From: an uncultured Clostridium sp.
GTDB taxonomy: Bacteria > Bacillota > Clostridia > TANB77 > CAG-508
DNA length: 34,966 nucleotides
Reading direction: 5' to 3'
NCBI GenBank assembly: GCA_930989765.1
Contig: CAKNNA010000016.1
Location: 1-34,966 of the forward strand
Of the stretch, positions 8,364 to 17,570 are shown piece after piece (the first letter of the stretch is position 1; the number at the start of each line of letters is the position of its first letter). A program made the translations under genes and the position numbers. The notes below the pieces were generated by a model. The model searched no databases, was not told the origin of the DNA, and was given only the letters and a program-made list of their open reading frames with translations.

Positions 8364-9038
8364 ATGCAAAGAACAAAATTAAAAGATAGAGTTTTGCCAA
8401 TTTATTCTAAAGGTGAAGAGATTTTTAATATGACATCACATATAGTAGGTGGAGTATTAGGAATAGTTGCAACAGTACTTTGTATAGTTTTTGCAGCAAT
8501 AAATGGAAATGTATATGGTGTAGTAAGTGGCTCAATTTATGGATTTACTATGATTGTTTTATATACAATGTCAAGTATATATCATGGTTTAAATAAAGAA
8601 AGATATTCTAAAAGAGTATTCCAAGTTTTAGACCATTGTTCAATTTTTTTACTTATAGCAGGTTCATATACACCATTTGCTTTATGTACTTTTAGAGAAT
8701 ATAATATGGCTTTAGGTTGGACAATTTTTGGAATTATTTGGCTTATGGCAATTATTGGTATTACTTTAAATTCAATTGATATAAAGAGTTTTAAAAAATT
8801 TTCAATGATATGTTATTTAGGTATGGGATGGTGCGTAGTTTTTACAATTAATTTATTACCTAAATTATTGGGAAATGTTGGTTTTATTTTGCTTTTACTT
8901 GGAGGAATTTCATATTCTGTTGGTGCAATTTTGTATGGAGTTGGAAAAAAACGTAAATGGATGCATTCAGTGTTTCATTTATTTATATTATTAGGTAGTA
9001 TATTGCAATTTTTCTGTATATTGTTTTATGTAATGTAA
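8364..9038 (+). CDS. trhA: Hemolysin III / TrhA family membrane protein
   Basis: A 224-residue protein with about seven membrane segments, the standard size for this PAQR-related family. The conserved metal-site motifs are present: an early His (about residue 26, MTSHIVGG), SSIYHGL, DHCSIFLLIAGSYTP and, near the C terminus, HSVFHLFILLGS. Despite the name, its members are mostly not proven toxins; bacterial TrhA proteins have been linked to membrane energetics and fluidity. AGGAGG lies just before the ATG. It is transcribed alone, divergent from the thioesterase. The identification rests on these motifs and topology, and the physiological role here is unknown. Confidence 0.9.
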   Translation: MQRTKLKDRVLPIYSKGEEIFNMTSHIVGGVLGIVATVLCIVFAAINGNVYGVVSGSIYGFTMIVLYTMSSIYHGLNKERYSKRVFQVLDHCSIFLLIAGSYTPFALCTFREYNMALGWTIFGIIWLMAIIGITLNSIDIKSFKKFSMICYLGMGWCVVFTINLLPKLLGNVGFILLLLGGISYSVGAILYGVGKKRKWMHSVFHLFILLGSILQFFCILFYVM

Positions 9039-9103
9039 AGTAAAATAAATGAGATATATATTAAAATAATTATTATGAGAATTAATGGAAAGGAAATTAA
9101 TTG

Positions 9104-10636
9104 ATGAAAACTAAAATAGGGAAAATAGTTATAATAGCGCTATTGATTATAAATATACTAATAAATATTGTAATTCCAAATTTTTCGAATGGAGTTAACA
9201 TAGAGGATAAACAAAACATTGGAAATAATATAAGTGTAACAAACAATGAAAATGAATTGTATAATGTTAAGCAAGATGTAGAACAAGAAAAATTAACAAA
9301 AGAAAATTTACAAGAATTCTATTTAGACAGTATAGGTATGAGAATATACATAGATAATAACTTAATAGAAATAATATCAGGACTTGAAAATGGAGATGAA
9401 AGATTAAAGGATATAGAAAACAAAGAAGAATATTTAAATTTATTTAATAATAATGGAGTATTATTAGATGCAGTTGATAAATTAGGAAATGAAGCAACAA
9501 GAGAAATAATGGTTATGGAAACTACAAATGCAAATTATATTCTTATGGAAAATTTAAATAGTATGGATGAAAACAAAGTACAAATGTATTTTCAAAGTTT
9601 TGTAAATTCAATTAATAATACTTTGCAAAATACATCTAATGAAAATACAAATACGGAAAATTCAACTCAGCAAAATATGAGCCAAGGTGATATGAAAGAA
9701 TTAAAAGATGGAGAAGTAAAAATTACAGATAGCAATTTAGTAAAAACAGAAAATGGGAATATATATTTTCATATAAAAGCAGATTCAAAAGTAGAAGGAA
9801 AAAGCATTAAATTATCATTATACTATACAATAATGAATCAAAAATTAATAACAATAAGCAATAGATATATAGGAAGCGAGATTGATGAGCAGGCAGAAAG
9901 TAATTTAATTGAAAATATTTCAATAGATATTTTAGAGCGAAATACTAAATTAGAATGGCAAATAAGACTTAGCAATTACCTTTCAATTGGTATAGTAATT
10001 TTAATTGGGGTTGTTATACTATTAATTAGAAGAAGAGATAAAAAGAAACTAGATAATACAATTGAAGATAACACTATAAAAAGTTATAAAAAATTTGGCG
10101 GAATCTTAATTTTATTTTGGCTTTTATGTATATTCCAAATAATAATGACTTCAATTGATTTATTAGGCATACAAAACTTAACTAGCATAAATTTTCAAAT
10201 TGTAACAATAATTGTACAAGATATAGTAATATTATTAGTTAACTTATATATGTTAATTCGAGAACTAAAAGTAGATAAGCAAACACCTAAAAAATTAACT
10301 AGAGGATTAATAATTATAGGTAGTGTTACAATTGCTTTATTAATCATAAGAAATATTTATATTGGTTGTACAGAAGAAATGATAGACATTAAAAATTTAA
10401 TATTACAAACATTTTACAGTATATTTTCTAATGTAATGTATGTTATAATATTAATAGGATATTTACATTTTTCTCAAAGAGTAAAAATATATTATGGAAT
10501 ATCTGATAAAATAGAATATACAACTTTTAATGAATTTATAGAAAATATTAAAAATATATGGAAAAATAAAAAGAGCAAAGTAAAAATAAAAAAAGGGGAG
10601 AAAGATGTTAGCAAAAGCGATAAGAAGGAATTATAA
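9104..10636 (+). CDS. Multi-pass membrane protein of unknown function
   Basis: I recognise no family. The 510-residue protein has an N-terminal membrane segment (about 5-27), a polar extracytoplasmic domain of about 250 residues with an Asn/Thr-rich stretch near 180-200, then about five membrane segments between 290 and 470, and a very basic lysine-rich C-terminal tail. The ATG at 9104 follows AAAGGAAATTAATTG; an adjacent TTG at 9101 is less likely. The 3' end overlaps the start of the PAP2-kinase fusion gene by 32 bp, which implies translational coupling and suggests a common process in envelope lipid metabolism. This functional link is inference. Confidence 0.75.
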   Translation: MKTKIGKIVIIALLIINILINIVIPNFSNGVNIEDKQNIGNNISVTNNENELYNVKQDVEQEKLTKENLQEFYLDSIGMRIYIDNNLIEIISGLENGDERLKDIENKEEYLNLFNNNGVLLDAVDKLGNEATREIMVMETTNANYILMENLNSMDENKVQMYFQSFVNSINNTLQNTSNENTNTENSTQQNMSQGDMKELKDGEVKITDSNLVKTENGNIYFHIKADSKVEGKSIKLSLYYTIMNQKLITISNRYIGSEIDEQAESNLIENISIDILERNTKLEWQIRLSNYLSIGIVILIGVVILLIRRRDKKKLDNTIEDNTIKSYKKFGGILILFWLLCIFQIIMTSIDLLGIQNLTSINFQIVTIIVQDIVILLVNLYMLIRELKVDKQTPKKLTRGLIIIGSVTIALLIIRNIYIGCTEEMIDIKNLILQTFYSIFSNVMYVIILIGYLHFSQRVKIYYGISDKIEYTTFNEFIENIKNIWKNKKSKVKIKKGEKDVSKSDKKEL

Positions 10637-11627
10637 ATGGATTGTATTGCTTATATGTAGTGTAATATTTATTGCAATATTAGAAGATATATATGAAAAA
10701 GAGCAATTAGAAATAGATATAGAAATTTATAAAGCTGTAGTTTTAAATTTGCGAGTAGAATGGCTTACAGGAATCATGAAATTTGTTACAAATATAGGTG
10801 GTGCGTATGCATTAGTACTAATTGCAATTTGCTCAATAATTTTTATAAAAGATAAAAAAATTGGAATTTCAATAACTAGTAATTTAATAGTTGTAACAAT
10901 ATTAAATATAATCTTAAAAAATATAATAGAAAGACCAAGGCCAGAAGGATATAGATTAATTGCTGAAACAGGTTATAGCTTTCCTTCTGGACATTCAATG
11001 GTGAGTATGGCATTTTATGGATTTATAATATTTCTAATATGGAAAAAAGTAAATAATGTTAAATTAAAATATATATCAACAATATTATTAACATTGTTAA
11101 TACCATTAATAGGTTTTAGTAGAATATACCTAGGTGTACATTATGCAAGTGATGTACTAGGTGGATTTGCAATTGCAATTATATATTTAATAGCATTTAC
11201 AAGTATTATAAGAAATTATTTGGGTATAAAGGAAAATGTTATGATTACAAGAAAGAGAGTAGAATTTATTAAAAAAAGAAAGAAATTAAGAAACAGTTTT
11301 AAATATGCCTTTACTGGGATATTAACAGCACTAAAAAAAGAGCAAAATATGAAAATACATTTTATAATAATGTTAATTGTTATAATTGCTGGAATTATCT
11401 TTAAACTAAACCAAATAGAATGGCTTATTTGTATAATACTATTTGGTCTTGTTATATCATTTGAATTAATGAATACTGCAATAGAGCAAACAGTAGATAT
11501 AGCAATGCCAGAGAAGAATGAAAAAGCTAAAATTGCAAAAGATGTTGCAGCAGGAGCAGTTCTGATTGTTGCTATTATATCAGTAATATGTGGGCTTATA
11601 ATATTTATTCCTAAAATTATTGCTTAA
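10605..11627 (+). CDS. PAP2 phosphatase - undecaprenol/diacylglycerol kinase fusion
   Basis: Two membrane enzymes are joined in one 340-residue chain. Residues about 40-205 are a PAP2 phosphatase with all three motifs: K105 to RPRP at 110-113, PSGH at 127-130, and SR at 172-173 leading to H179 and D183. Residues about 230-335 are a prokaryotic DgkA-type kinase, with an early NSFKYAFTGI and the active-site helix ELMNTAIEQTVD (E287, N290, E294). In Gram-positives the DgkA homologue usually phosphorylates undecaprenol, and PAP2 proteins such as BcrC dephosphorylate undecaprenyl pyrophosphate. Both activities would yield undecaprenyl phosphate, the wall lipid carrier. The coding region overlaps the preceding gene, and a wall amidase follows. 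Substrate assignment is inferred from families. Confidence 0.87.
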   Translation: MLAKAIRRNYKWIVLLICSVIFIAILEDIYEKEQLEIDIEIYKAVVLNLRVEWLTGIMKFVTNIGGAYALVLIAICSIIFIKDKKIGISITSNLIVVTILNIILKNIIERPRPEGYRLIAETGYSFPSGHSMVSMAFYGFIIFLIWKKVNNVKLKYISTILLTLLIPLIGFSRIYLGVHYASDVLGGFAIAIIYLIAFTSIIRNYLGIKENVMITRKRVEFIKKRKKLRNSFKYAFTGILTALKKEQNMKIHFIIMLIVIIAGIIFKLNQIEWLICIILFGLVISFELMNTAIEQTVDIAMPEKNEKAKIAKDVAAGAVLIVAIISVICGLIIFIPKIIA

Positions 11628-11676
11628 GATTTTACTAATTTTAAATTTTACCTTATAAGGAAGGAAAAGGTAGTTT

Positions 11677-13051
11677 ATGAAAAAACAAACAAGAAAACAG
11701 AGAAGGAAACAAAGGCAAAAAATTTTAAAAAAAAGATTGATGGCAGTTTTTATTTTGATATTGGCAATTTTTATAATATATAGTATTGCCAAATCTGTTT
11801 TGCAAAAAGATACAGAAGATAATTTAGTTGAGGCGTTTTCTTCTATTGATAAAATGTTTGAGATAGCTCAAAAATCTGCTATTGGAAATGTAACCACATA
11901 TATAGTTTATGGTACACATTTTAATATAGAGGGTAATTTATCACTTCCAGAACAACATGAAGAATTAAATGATGTACAAATTGTTGCTAAAAATGCATCT
12001 GATGATGAAATAGTAATAGATGCTAAATATACATATGAAAATAATACAATTAAATTTTCAACATTAGATACTATAAATACAGGTTTAAATTTAGAAGAAT
12101 TAAAGGTAACAGATTATTATATATTTGTAAAAACAATAGATATAAACAATCAAGCAAAATATTATACACTTGCAAATGATACAGAATATGGTGAAATTAA
12201 TTATTATACATTAACTCGTAATAATTCAAACAATAAAATTTATATTAATTTTAGTAAAGAAAATGATATACCATTTTTAGGTTTAAATGTTAGAACTTCA
12301 GAATTACCAGAAAATGTCTATGATGTTGTAATTGACCCAGGTCATGGAGGAAATGATGGAGGGGCAGTTTCTGGAAGTTATGAAGAAGCAAGTATTGTGT
12401 TAAAAACAGCTTTAAATTTAAAAAGAGAATTAGAAAAAATAGGTTTAAAAGTATTACTTACGCGAGATGGAACAGAATCTTCTGTAGAATATACAGCAAA
12501 TAATATGTATGATGAAAATGGTAGGGTAACACTTGCAAATGAATCAGGAGCAAAACTTCTTATATCTTTACACTTAAATAGTAATGAAGAAAAACTTTCT
12601 GTTGGTGGTGTTGAAGTTTATGCACCAACAAATTGTGATTTAAGTTTTGCTAAAATGTTAGCTCAAAATATTGTTTCAAATGCTAATACTAATTTTTCAC
12701 AAATGGAAAGTTATAAAAAAGAAGAAGGAGTTTATGTTCGTGAGATTGATGTTACTTCAAGAAAAAATAGTGTGAATTATAGTAATAGAAATTATAATGC
12801 AATTTTTGATGAAGTTCCATATTTGTATATTTTGCGAGAAACAGGTGGAATTGCAACAGGAGCTTATGTAGATGGTACAAGTCCTCGGATATTCTGAAAA
12901 TAAATATCGTAATTCAAATGTTGGTGTTGAGAGTTATTTAATAGAATTAGGATATATGAATGTTAGAAAAGATTTAAACAATATTGTAAATAATGAAGAT
13001 TTGTATGTTGAAGCAATAGTCAATAGTATAAAGGAATTTTATAAAATTTAA
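11677..13051 (+). CDS. N-acetylmuramoyl-L-alanine amidase (amidase_3), read through a CGGA +1 shift
   Basis: The zero frame stops at 12897. Skipping one base at CGGA (12886-12889) extends the protein to 457 residues, ending at 13051. A very basic N-terminal tail (residues 1-20) precedes one membrane anchor (about 21-39), then an extracytoplasmic linker domain, then the amidase_3 catalytic domain from about 215. Zinc ligands are H223 (DPGHGG), a Glu at 236 or 237 (SYEEAS) and H299 (SLHLN). The catalytic glutamate E423 (YLIELGYM) and the last strand lie after the shift, so without recoding the enzyme would be dead. Amidases of this family cut the amide bond between muramic acid and the stem peptide. 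The neighbours (PAP2-kinase upstream) fit wall metabolism. Confidence 0.88.
12886..12889 (+). other. CGGA +1 recoding site 3
   Basis: Zero frame reads CCT CGG ATA TTC TGA; plus-one reads CCT (C) GGA TAT TCT GAA, restoring the amidase with its catalytic Glu. Confidence 0.78.
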
Positions 13052-13082
13052 GTTTATAGATTAAGTAATTTAAGTAAAGAGG

Positions 13083-13114
13083 AGCCTAGGGAAAGTAAAG
13101 ACTTTCTCTAGGCT
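13083..13114. terminator. Hairpin between convergent genes
   Basis: AGCCTAGGGAAAGT (13083-13096) pairs with ACTTTCTCTAGGCT (13101-13114) with one G-T pair and a 4-base loop. It lies between the amidase and the convergent minus-strand gene and could terminate either, though no strong T-run follows on either side. Confidence 0.55.
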
Positions 13115-13119
13115 ATTAG

Positions 13120-13950
13120 TTAGTAGTAGATTTTTCTTAAGTCCCAGGCTGCGACAAGATCTTGATCATATCCAGCAGCAATTGCATAAAATAACTTTTT
13201 TGTTGGAAGGTGATGAAACCCAATTGAACTATCATATACAATAGCTTCTCCAGAATCAAAGCCTAGTATGATAATATAACTACTGCCTCTTCTTCCAAAA
13301 TCATTATGATAGATAGAGTTACCGACTCTTACTGGTACAAAGATATTTTTCTGTATATTATATATAATATCTTCAACATACCAAATACGACAGTCTGCAT
13401 ATTCTACATCCTCTAAAATCATATTGGCAATTCCACGTATCACAGAATCGATAAGGTAAAAACTCCTGTCAATTCCAACAGGTTTACCATAAAAAGAAAT
13501 CAATTCTTCAATGGTTTTAAAATTTGCCAATTCATCAGAAGATAACTCTTCTTTAATAAGATTAAAATCAAGTCTTGGTGATGAAAGTGCTTTAGCTAAA
13601 TTTTGAAACTGCCATTGCCGGTATCCTTTATAACATAATTCTGAAATCCATTCTTCCATTGATAAATTGATATCAAAGTGATTAAGAATGTACTTGGTTA
13701 CAAAGGCAATACAACCTGATTCGGATATTGTGCTAACTGCTCCAAATGGAAGAGATGCAAGTCGTGGGTTGGTACTTAATGGAACTTCATCAGGAATTCC
13801 TGTGATAATGTAACTGAAATCATTTAATTTAGAGTAATTAAATGTTTCAATTGATCCTGCTAAACACCTACCAGCTTGACGGCGTGTTAAAGACCGTGCA
13901 AGTTTTTCTGTTTTTGATACTTTGTAAGGTTGTAATTCAAAATCTTGCAT
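13120..13950 (-). CDS. Possible papain-like cysteine peptidase (C39-like), probably acquired
   Basis: I do not recognise this 276-residue protein with certainty. It has no signal peptide or membrane segment. The stretch SESGCIAFVTKYIL resembles the catalytic cysteine helix of C39-like peptidases, and near the C terminus SSYIIILGFDSGEAIVYD resembles their later strands, but a convincing catalytic His is not obvious; confidence in function is low. The gene stands out: its codon use is more balanced and more GC-rich than its neighbours, with CTT, GTC, CGC and CGG codons. It has two in-frame CGG codons, R19 (13896-13894, followed by T) and R111 (13620-13618, followed by C), with no frame disruption. 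It carries its own strong promoter and a palindrome at the transcription start. These features suggest recent transfer. GGAGG precedes the ATG. Confidence 0.75.
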   Translation of the reverse strand: MQDFELQPYKVSKTEKLARSLTRRQAGRCLAGSIETFNYSKLNDFSYIITGIPDEVPLSTNPRLASLPFGAVSTISESGCIAFVTKYILNHFDINLSMEEWISELCYKGYRQWQFQNLAKALSSPRLDFNLIKEELSSDELANFKTIEELISFYGKPVGIDRSFYLIDSVIRGIANMILEDVEYADCRIWYVEDIIYNIQKNIFVPVRVGNSIYHNDFGRRGSSYIIILGFDSGEAIVYDSSIGFHHLPTKKLFYAIAAGYDQDLVAAWDLRKIYY

Positions 13951-13969
13951 AATGTGTCCTCCTTAAAAA

Positions 13970-13983
13970 AACAAATATTTGTT
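13970..13983. promoter_or_regulatory. Candidate operator palindrome
   Basis: AACAAATATTTGTT is a perfect 14-bp palindrome lying between the -10 box and the ribosome site of the minus-strand gene, about where transcription should start. A repressor site is plausible; AT-rich palindromes also arise by chance. Confidence 0.4.
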
Positions 13984-13991
13984 ACACTTTT

Positions 13992-14020
13992 ATTATAGTT
14001 TAAATTTACATAAAAGTCAA
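13992..14020 (-). promoter_or_regulatory. Sigma-A-type promoter of the minus-strand gene
   Basis: On the minus strand TTGACT (14020-14015) and TATAAT (13997-13992) are separated by exactly 17 bp, the best promoter match in the window, 42 bp before the start codon. Confidence 0.65.
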
Positions 14021-14167
14021 ATTTCATTCAAGGGATATTATTCAATTTGTAAATTATAGTTTTTAATAAGGAAAAAATGAAAATAATATTGATAATTAAT
14101 TTAAATTTAATTATAATAATATCAAAATAATAATAAAAAAAGAAAATTTTTAAGGAAGTTGATAATA

Positions 14168-14803
14168 TTGAGTATCAATAATTTAACTAATCTTGAGGAA
14201 TTAGAAAATATAAGTCAAATTATTAAAAAAAGTAAAATTCAAGAACTTGATATAAAAGGTAAATGTTTTTTTAATTGTAATGAAAAAGATATAAATGAAG
14301 AAAAATTAGAATTTGTAAACTGCAAATTTCAAAATTGTAAATTAGAAAATACACAAATATTATATAGTAATTTTAGCAATATTATATTTGAAAATTGTGA
14401 TTTCTCAAATTGTAATTTTAATAATTCAAGCTTTATAAATGCGGAATTTATTAATTGTAGATTAATAGGTTCAAACTTATCGGAATCAGTTATTATGAAT
14501 GTAAAAATTGAAGAAAGTAATTTATCATATGCAAATTTATCAAATTGTAAAATGAAAGATGTAGAAATAAACAATTCAAATTTAGAAGTTTGTAGCATGA
14601 ATGAAAGCAATTTATCAAAGGTAAGATTTATAAAAAATAATTTTAAAGAAGCCCAATTTTTTAAGACAAATTTGAATAAAATGGATGTTACAAGTTGTAA
14701 TATTGAAGGAATTGTACTTGATATAAACGGTTTAAAAGGAATGATAGTAAATGAATTTCAAGCGATGGAACTTTCAAAATTATTAGGTATAATAATTAAA
14801 TAA
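14168..14803 (+). CDS. Pentapeptide-repeat protein
   Basis: A 211-residue protein built mainly of pentapeptide repeats of the A(D/N)LXX type, here as runs such as FENCDFSNCNFNNSSF and SNLSYANLSNCKM from about residue 40 to 185. Such repeats fold as a right-handed quadrilateral beta-helix. There is no signal peptide, so it is probably cytoplasmic. Some members (Qnr, MfpA, McbG) mimic DNA and protect gyrase, but most have unknown partners and nothing here singles out that role. It is unusually rich in Asn, Ser and Cys. The TTG at 14168 is chosen because AAGGAAG ends nine bases before it, whereas the TTG at 14159 has no spacing. Confidence 0.85.
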   Translation: MSINNLTNLEELENISQIIKKSKIQELDIKGKCFFNCNEKDINEEKLEFVNCKFQNCKLENTQILYSNFSNIIFENCDFSNCNFNNSSFINAEFINCRLIGSNLSESVIMNVKIEESNLSYANLSNCKMKDVEINNSNLEVCSMNESNLSKVRFIKNNFKEAQFFKTNLNKMDVTSCNIEGIVLDINGLKGMIVNEFQAMELSKLLGIIIK

Positions 14804-14914
14804 TATTTGCAATTAAATTTTATAATATATTAAAATTATTACTTTGTAGTATCTAGAAGGTTTAAATTTATTATATTATAATTGTAAAAAATATAAAAAA
14901 AGGAAGTGATAATT

Positions 14915-16946
14915 ATGAAAAAAAGAAAAATTATAATTATAGTTTGCTTAATTCTTATAATAGCAATACTTACAGCGGTTTATTTTTATATATCAAGAAT
15001 GCCAAAAAATGAGCCTCAAAGTGTTTTAGAAGATTATATATCACAAGTTAATGAAAAAAATTATGAAGGGTTATATGATTTAATTTCAAGTACTTCAAAA
15101 GAAAATATATCTAAAGAGGACTTCATAAATAGAAATAAAAATATATATGAAGGTATAGATGCAATGGATGTAGAAATTGAAATTGAAAGTATAGAAAAAG
15201 AAAATGGTGAAGTAAAAATATCATATAAAGAATCTATGTATACATCAGCAGGAGAGATTGAATTCGAAAATCAGGCAAGATTTGTTATAGAGGATAAAGA
15301 ATACAAATTACAATGGTCTTCAGCAATTATATTTCCAAGTTTAAGAGAAACAGATAAAGTAAGAGTTTCGACTATTACATCTGAAAGAGGAGAAATATTA
15401 GATAGAAATGGAAATAAATTTGCAGAAAATGGTACTATTTCAAGTGTGGGAATTGTACCTGGAAAATTAGGTGATACAGAAGAAATAAAAAATGAAAATA
15501 TAAGTAAAATTTCTGAGCTAACAGGAGTTTCTATTGATTATATAAATAATGAGCTTTCAGCATCTTGGGTTAAAGATGATGTATTTGTTCCAATAAAAAG
15601 TTTAGCAAATAACGAAACTGAATTAAAAGAAAGTCTTCTTCAAATACCGGGTGTGCAAATAAATCAAACAAATGCTAGAGTATATCCACTAGGAGAAGAA
15701 GCAGGACATTTGATTGGTTACATTCAAAGTATAAATGCAGAAGAATTAGAAAGTTTAGCCCAAGAAGGTTATATGTCTTCAAGTGTAATTGGAAAATCAG
15801 GGCTAGAAGCAGCATATGAAGATAGGTTAAGAGGAAAAGATGGTGTAGAAATATATATCCAAGATGAAGAAGGAAATAAAATTAGAACACTTGCAAAACA
15901 AGATAAAGAAGATGGAGAAGACATCAAACTAACAATAGACATTAATTTGCAAAAAGAGTTTTATGAACAACTAAAAGAAGACAAAGGATTTTTTGTTGTA
16001 ATGGAACCACACACAGGAGAAATTTTGGCATTAGTTAGTACACCAACATATAATTCAAATGATTTTGTTTTAGGATATACTAACGAAGAATGGAATAAGT
16101 TAAATAATGATGAAAATAAACCATTATATAATAGATTTTTGCAAAGGTATTGCCCAGGGTCTACATTTAAATCTATAACTGCAGCAATAGGTATTACAAC
16201 AGGTAAAGTTACAGCTAATACAACATTTAATTATTCTCGGAAAAAGTTGGCAAAAAGACTCAAGTTGGGGAAATTATAATATAACAACATTAACAGCATA
16301 TAATGGAGCAAAAAATATAGCAAATGCCTTATTATATTCAGACAACATATTTTTTGCACAAGCAACTTTAGAAATAGGAAAAGAGCAATTTTTGCAAAGT
16401 TTAGATAATATAGGATTTAATAAAAAATTAGATTTTCCACTAACACTTGCAACATCACAGTACAGTTCATCAAATCAAAGTTTATCAGAAATAAAATTAG
16501 CAGATACAGGGTATGGCCAAGGTGATTTACTTGTAAACCCTATACACATGGCATCAATATATTCTGCTTTTGCAAATGAAGGAAATATGGTAAAACCATA
16601 TATAGAATATGAAGAAGGAAAACAAGAAATATATGTAGAAAATGCATTTTCAAAAGAAGCAGCAGACGAACTACAAAAAGATTTAATTCAAATTGTAGAA
16701 GGTCCAAATGCAACAGCAAGTGACATGAAAATTGCAGGTCTTACAATAGCAGGAAAAACAGGAACAGCAGAACTAAAAACCTCATATGAAGATACAGAAA
16801 GTGGAACTTTAGGTTGGTTTGACTGTTTTACAATAGGTAGACAACAAGGAGACTTACTTATAGTTGGAATGGTGGAAAATGTACAAAATAATACTGATGG
16901 AGGAAGCCATTATATAATTAGTAAAATAAAAAATGTTTTACAATAA
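14915..16946 (+). CDS. Class B penicillin-binding protein (transpeptidase), read through a CGGA +1 shift
   Basis: The zero frame stops at 16279 after residue 441 plus 13 unrelated residues. Skipping one base at CGGA (16238-16241) joins it to a frame ending at 16946, giving 676 residues. Layout: a membrane anchor (about 6-26), an NTF2-like MecA_N domain (about 32-140), a dimerisation domain (about 150-310, with TSERGEILDRNG) and a transpeptidase domain. The active-site triad is split by the shift: STFK (416-419, CPGSTFK) comes before it, while SDN (475-477) and KTG (614-616) come after. Right at the junction the sequence becomes GKSWQKDSSWGNYNIT, a conserved block in this family, and its glycine is the CGGA residue. 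It cross-links peptidoglycan; a MecA_N domain is shared with PBP2a/PBP3-type enzymes of low beta-lactam affinity, but resistance is not implied. ATG 14915 follows AAGGAAG. Confidence 0.92.
16238..16241 (+). other. CGGA +1 recoding site 4
   Basis: Zero frame reads TCT CGG AAA AAG; plus-one reads TCT (C) GGA AAA AGT TGG, resuming the conserved GKSWQKD block between the SxxK and SxN motifs of the PBP. Confidence 0.85.
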
Positions 16947-17051
16947 AATAGTTATATGTAAAGGTTTATTGCATTTTAATAATTAGTTAAAACAAACAAA
17001 AATATAGGTATAACAAATATAGGGAAAATAAAAATAAAAGAAGGTAGAAAA

Positions 17052-17559
17052 ATGAATGAAGAAGAAATAATACAAAATGCAGGAAACAAAGAATATATAT
17101 TAAAAGCAGTAAAAGAAAGTCGGAAAGAACTTAGAATATGCAAAAGAAGAATTAAGAGATGATGAAAAAATAGTAAAAGAAGCACTTATGCAAGATGGAG
17201 AAGCACTTGAATTTGCAAGTGATAGACTAAAAGGAAATAAAGAAATATTGAGCCTAGCAATAGAAACAGCACCTTGGACAATATGTTATGCATCAGAAAA
17301 ATTAAAAGCGGATAAAGAATTAATGCTTAAAGCATGTACAAACTATGGACAAGCATTATATTTTGCAAGTGAAGACTTAAGAGATGATAAAGATGTTGTA
17401 GAAGCAGCAGTAAAAAATAAAGGCATAATCATAAAATATGCAAGTCATCGTTTAAGAAATGACAAAGAAATAGTAAGATTAGCATTAGAGCAAGACAAAA
17501 AAGCATATCAATTCATTAGTGCAGAACTTAAAAATGATGAAGAATTTAAACAGGAATAG
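17052..17559 (+). CDS. DUF4116 repeat protein, read through a CGGA +1 shift
   Basis: From ATG 17052 (GAAGG upstream) the zero frame has 23 codons, then CGG and 12 more codons to a stop. Skipping one base at CGGA (17121-17124) gives 168 residues ending at 17559. The protein is four tandem helical repeats of the DUF4116 type. The four copies around the repeat glycine read ESGKNLEYA, QDGEALEFA, NYGQALYFA and NKGIIIKYA. The first of these is made only by the shift, and its glycine, encoded by CGGA, falls exactly where the other three copies have glycine. This shows from the gene itself that CGGA equals one residue and that the residue is probably Gly. The family function is unknown; it follows the PBP by 105 bp and may be co-transcribed. 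Confidence 0.85.
17121..17124 (+). other. CGGA +1 recoding site 5
   Basis: Zero frame reads AGT CGG AAA GAA; plus-one reads AGT (C) GGA AAG AAC TTA. Internal repeats of the protein fix both the phase and the glycine. Confidence 0.85.
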
Positions 17560-17570
17560 AGAACTTTAGT

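Noticed and set aside
16392..16946. Independent gene starting at ATG 16392
   Set aside because: It is the C-terminal part of the PBP transpeptidase domain with no ribosome site; it belongs to the shifted frame of the gene at 14915.
17188..17559. Independent gene starting at ATG 17188
   Set aside because: This ATG is an internal methionine of the DUF4116 protein starting at 17052; repeat structure extends upstream of it.
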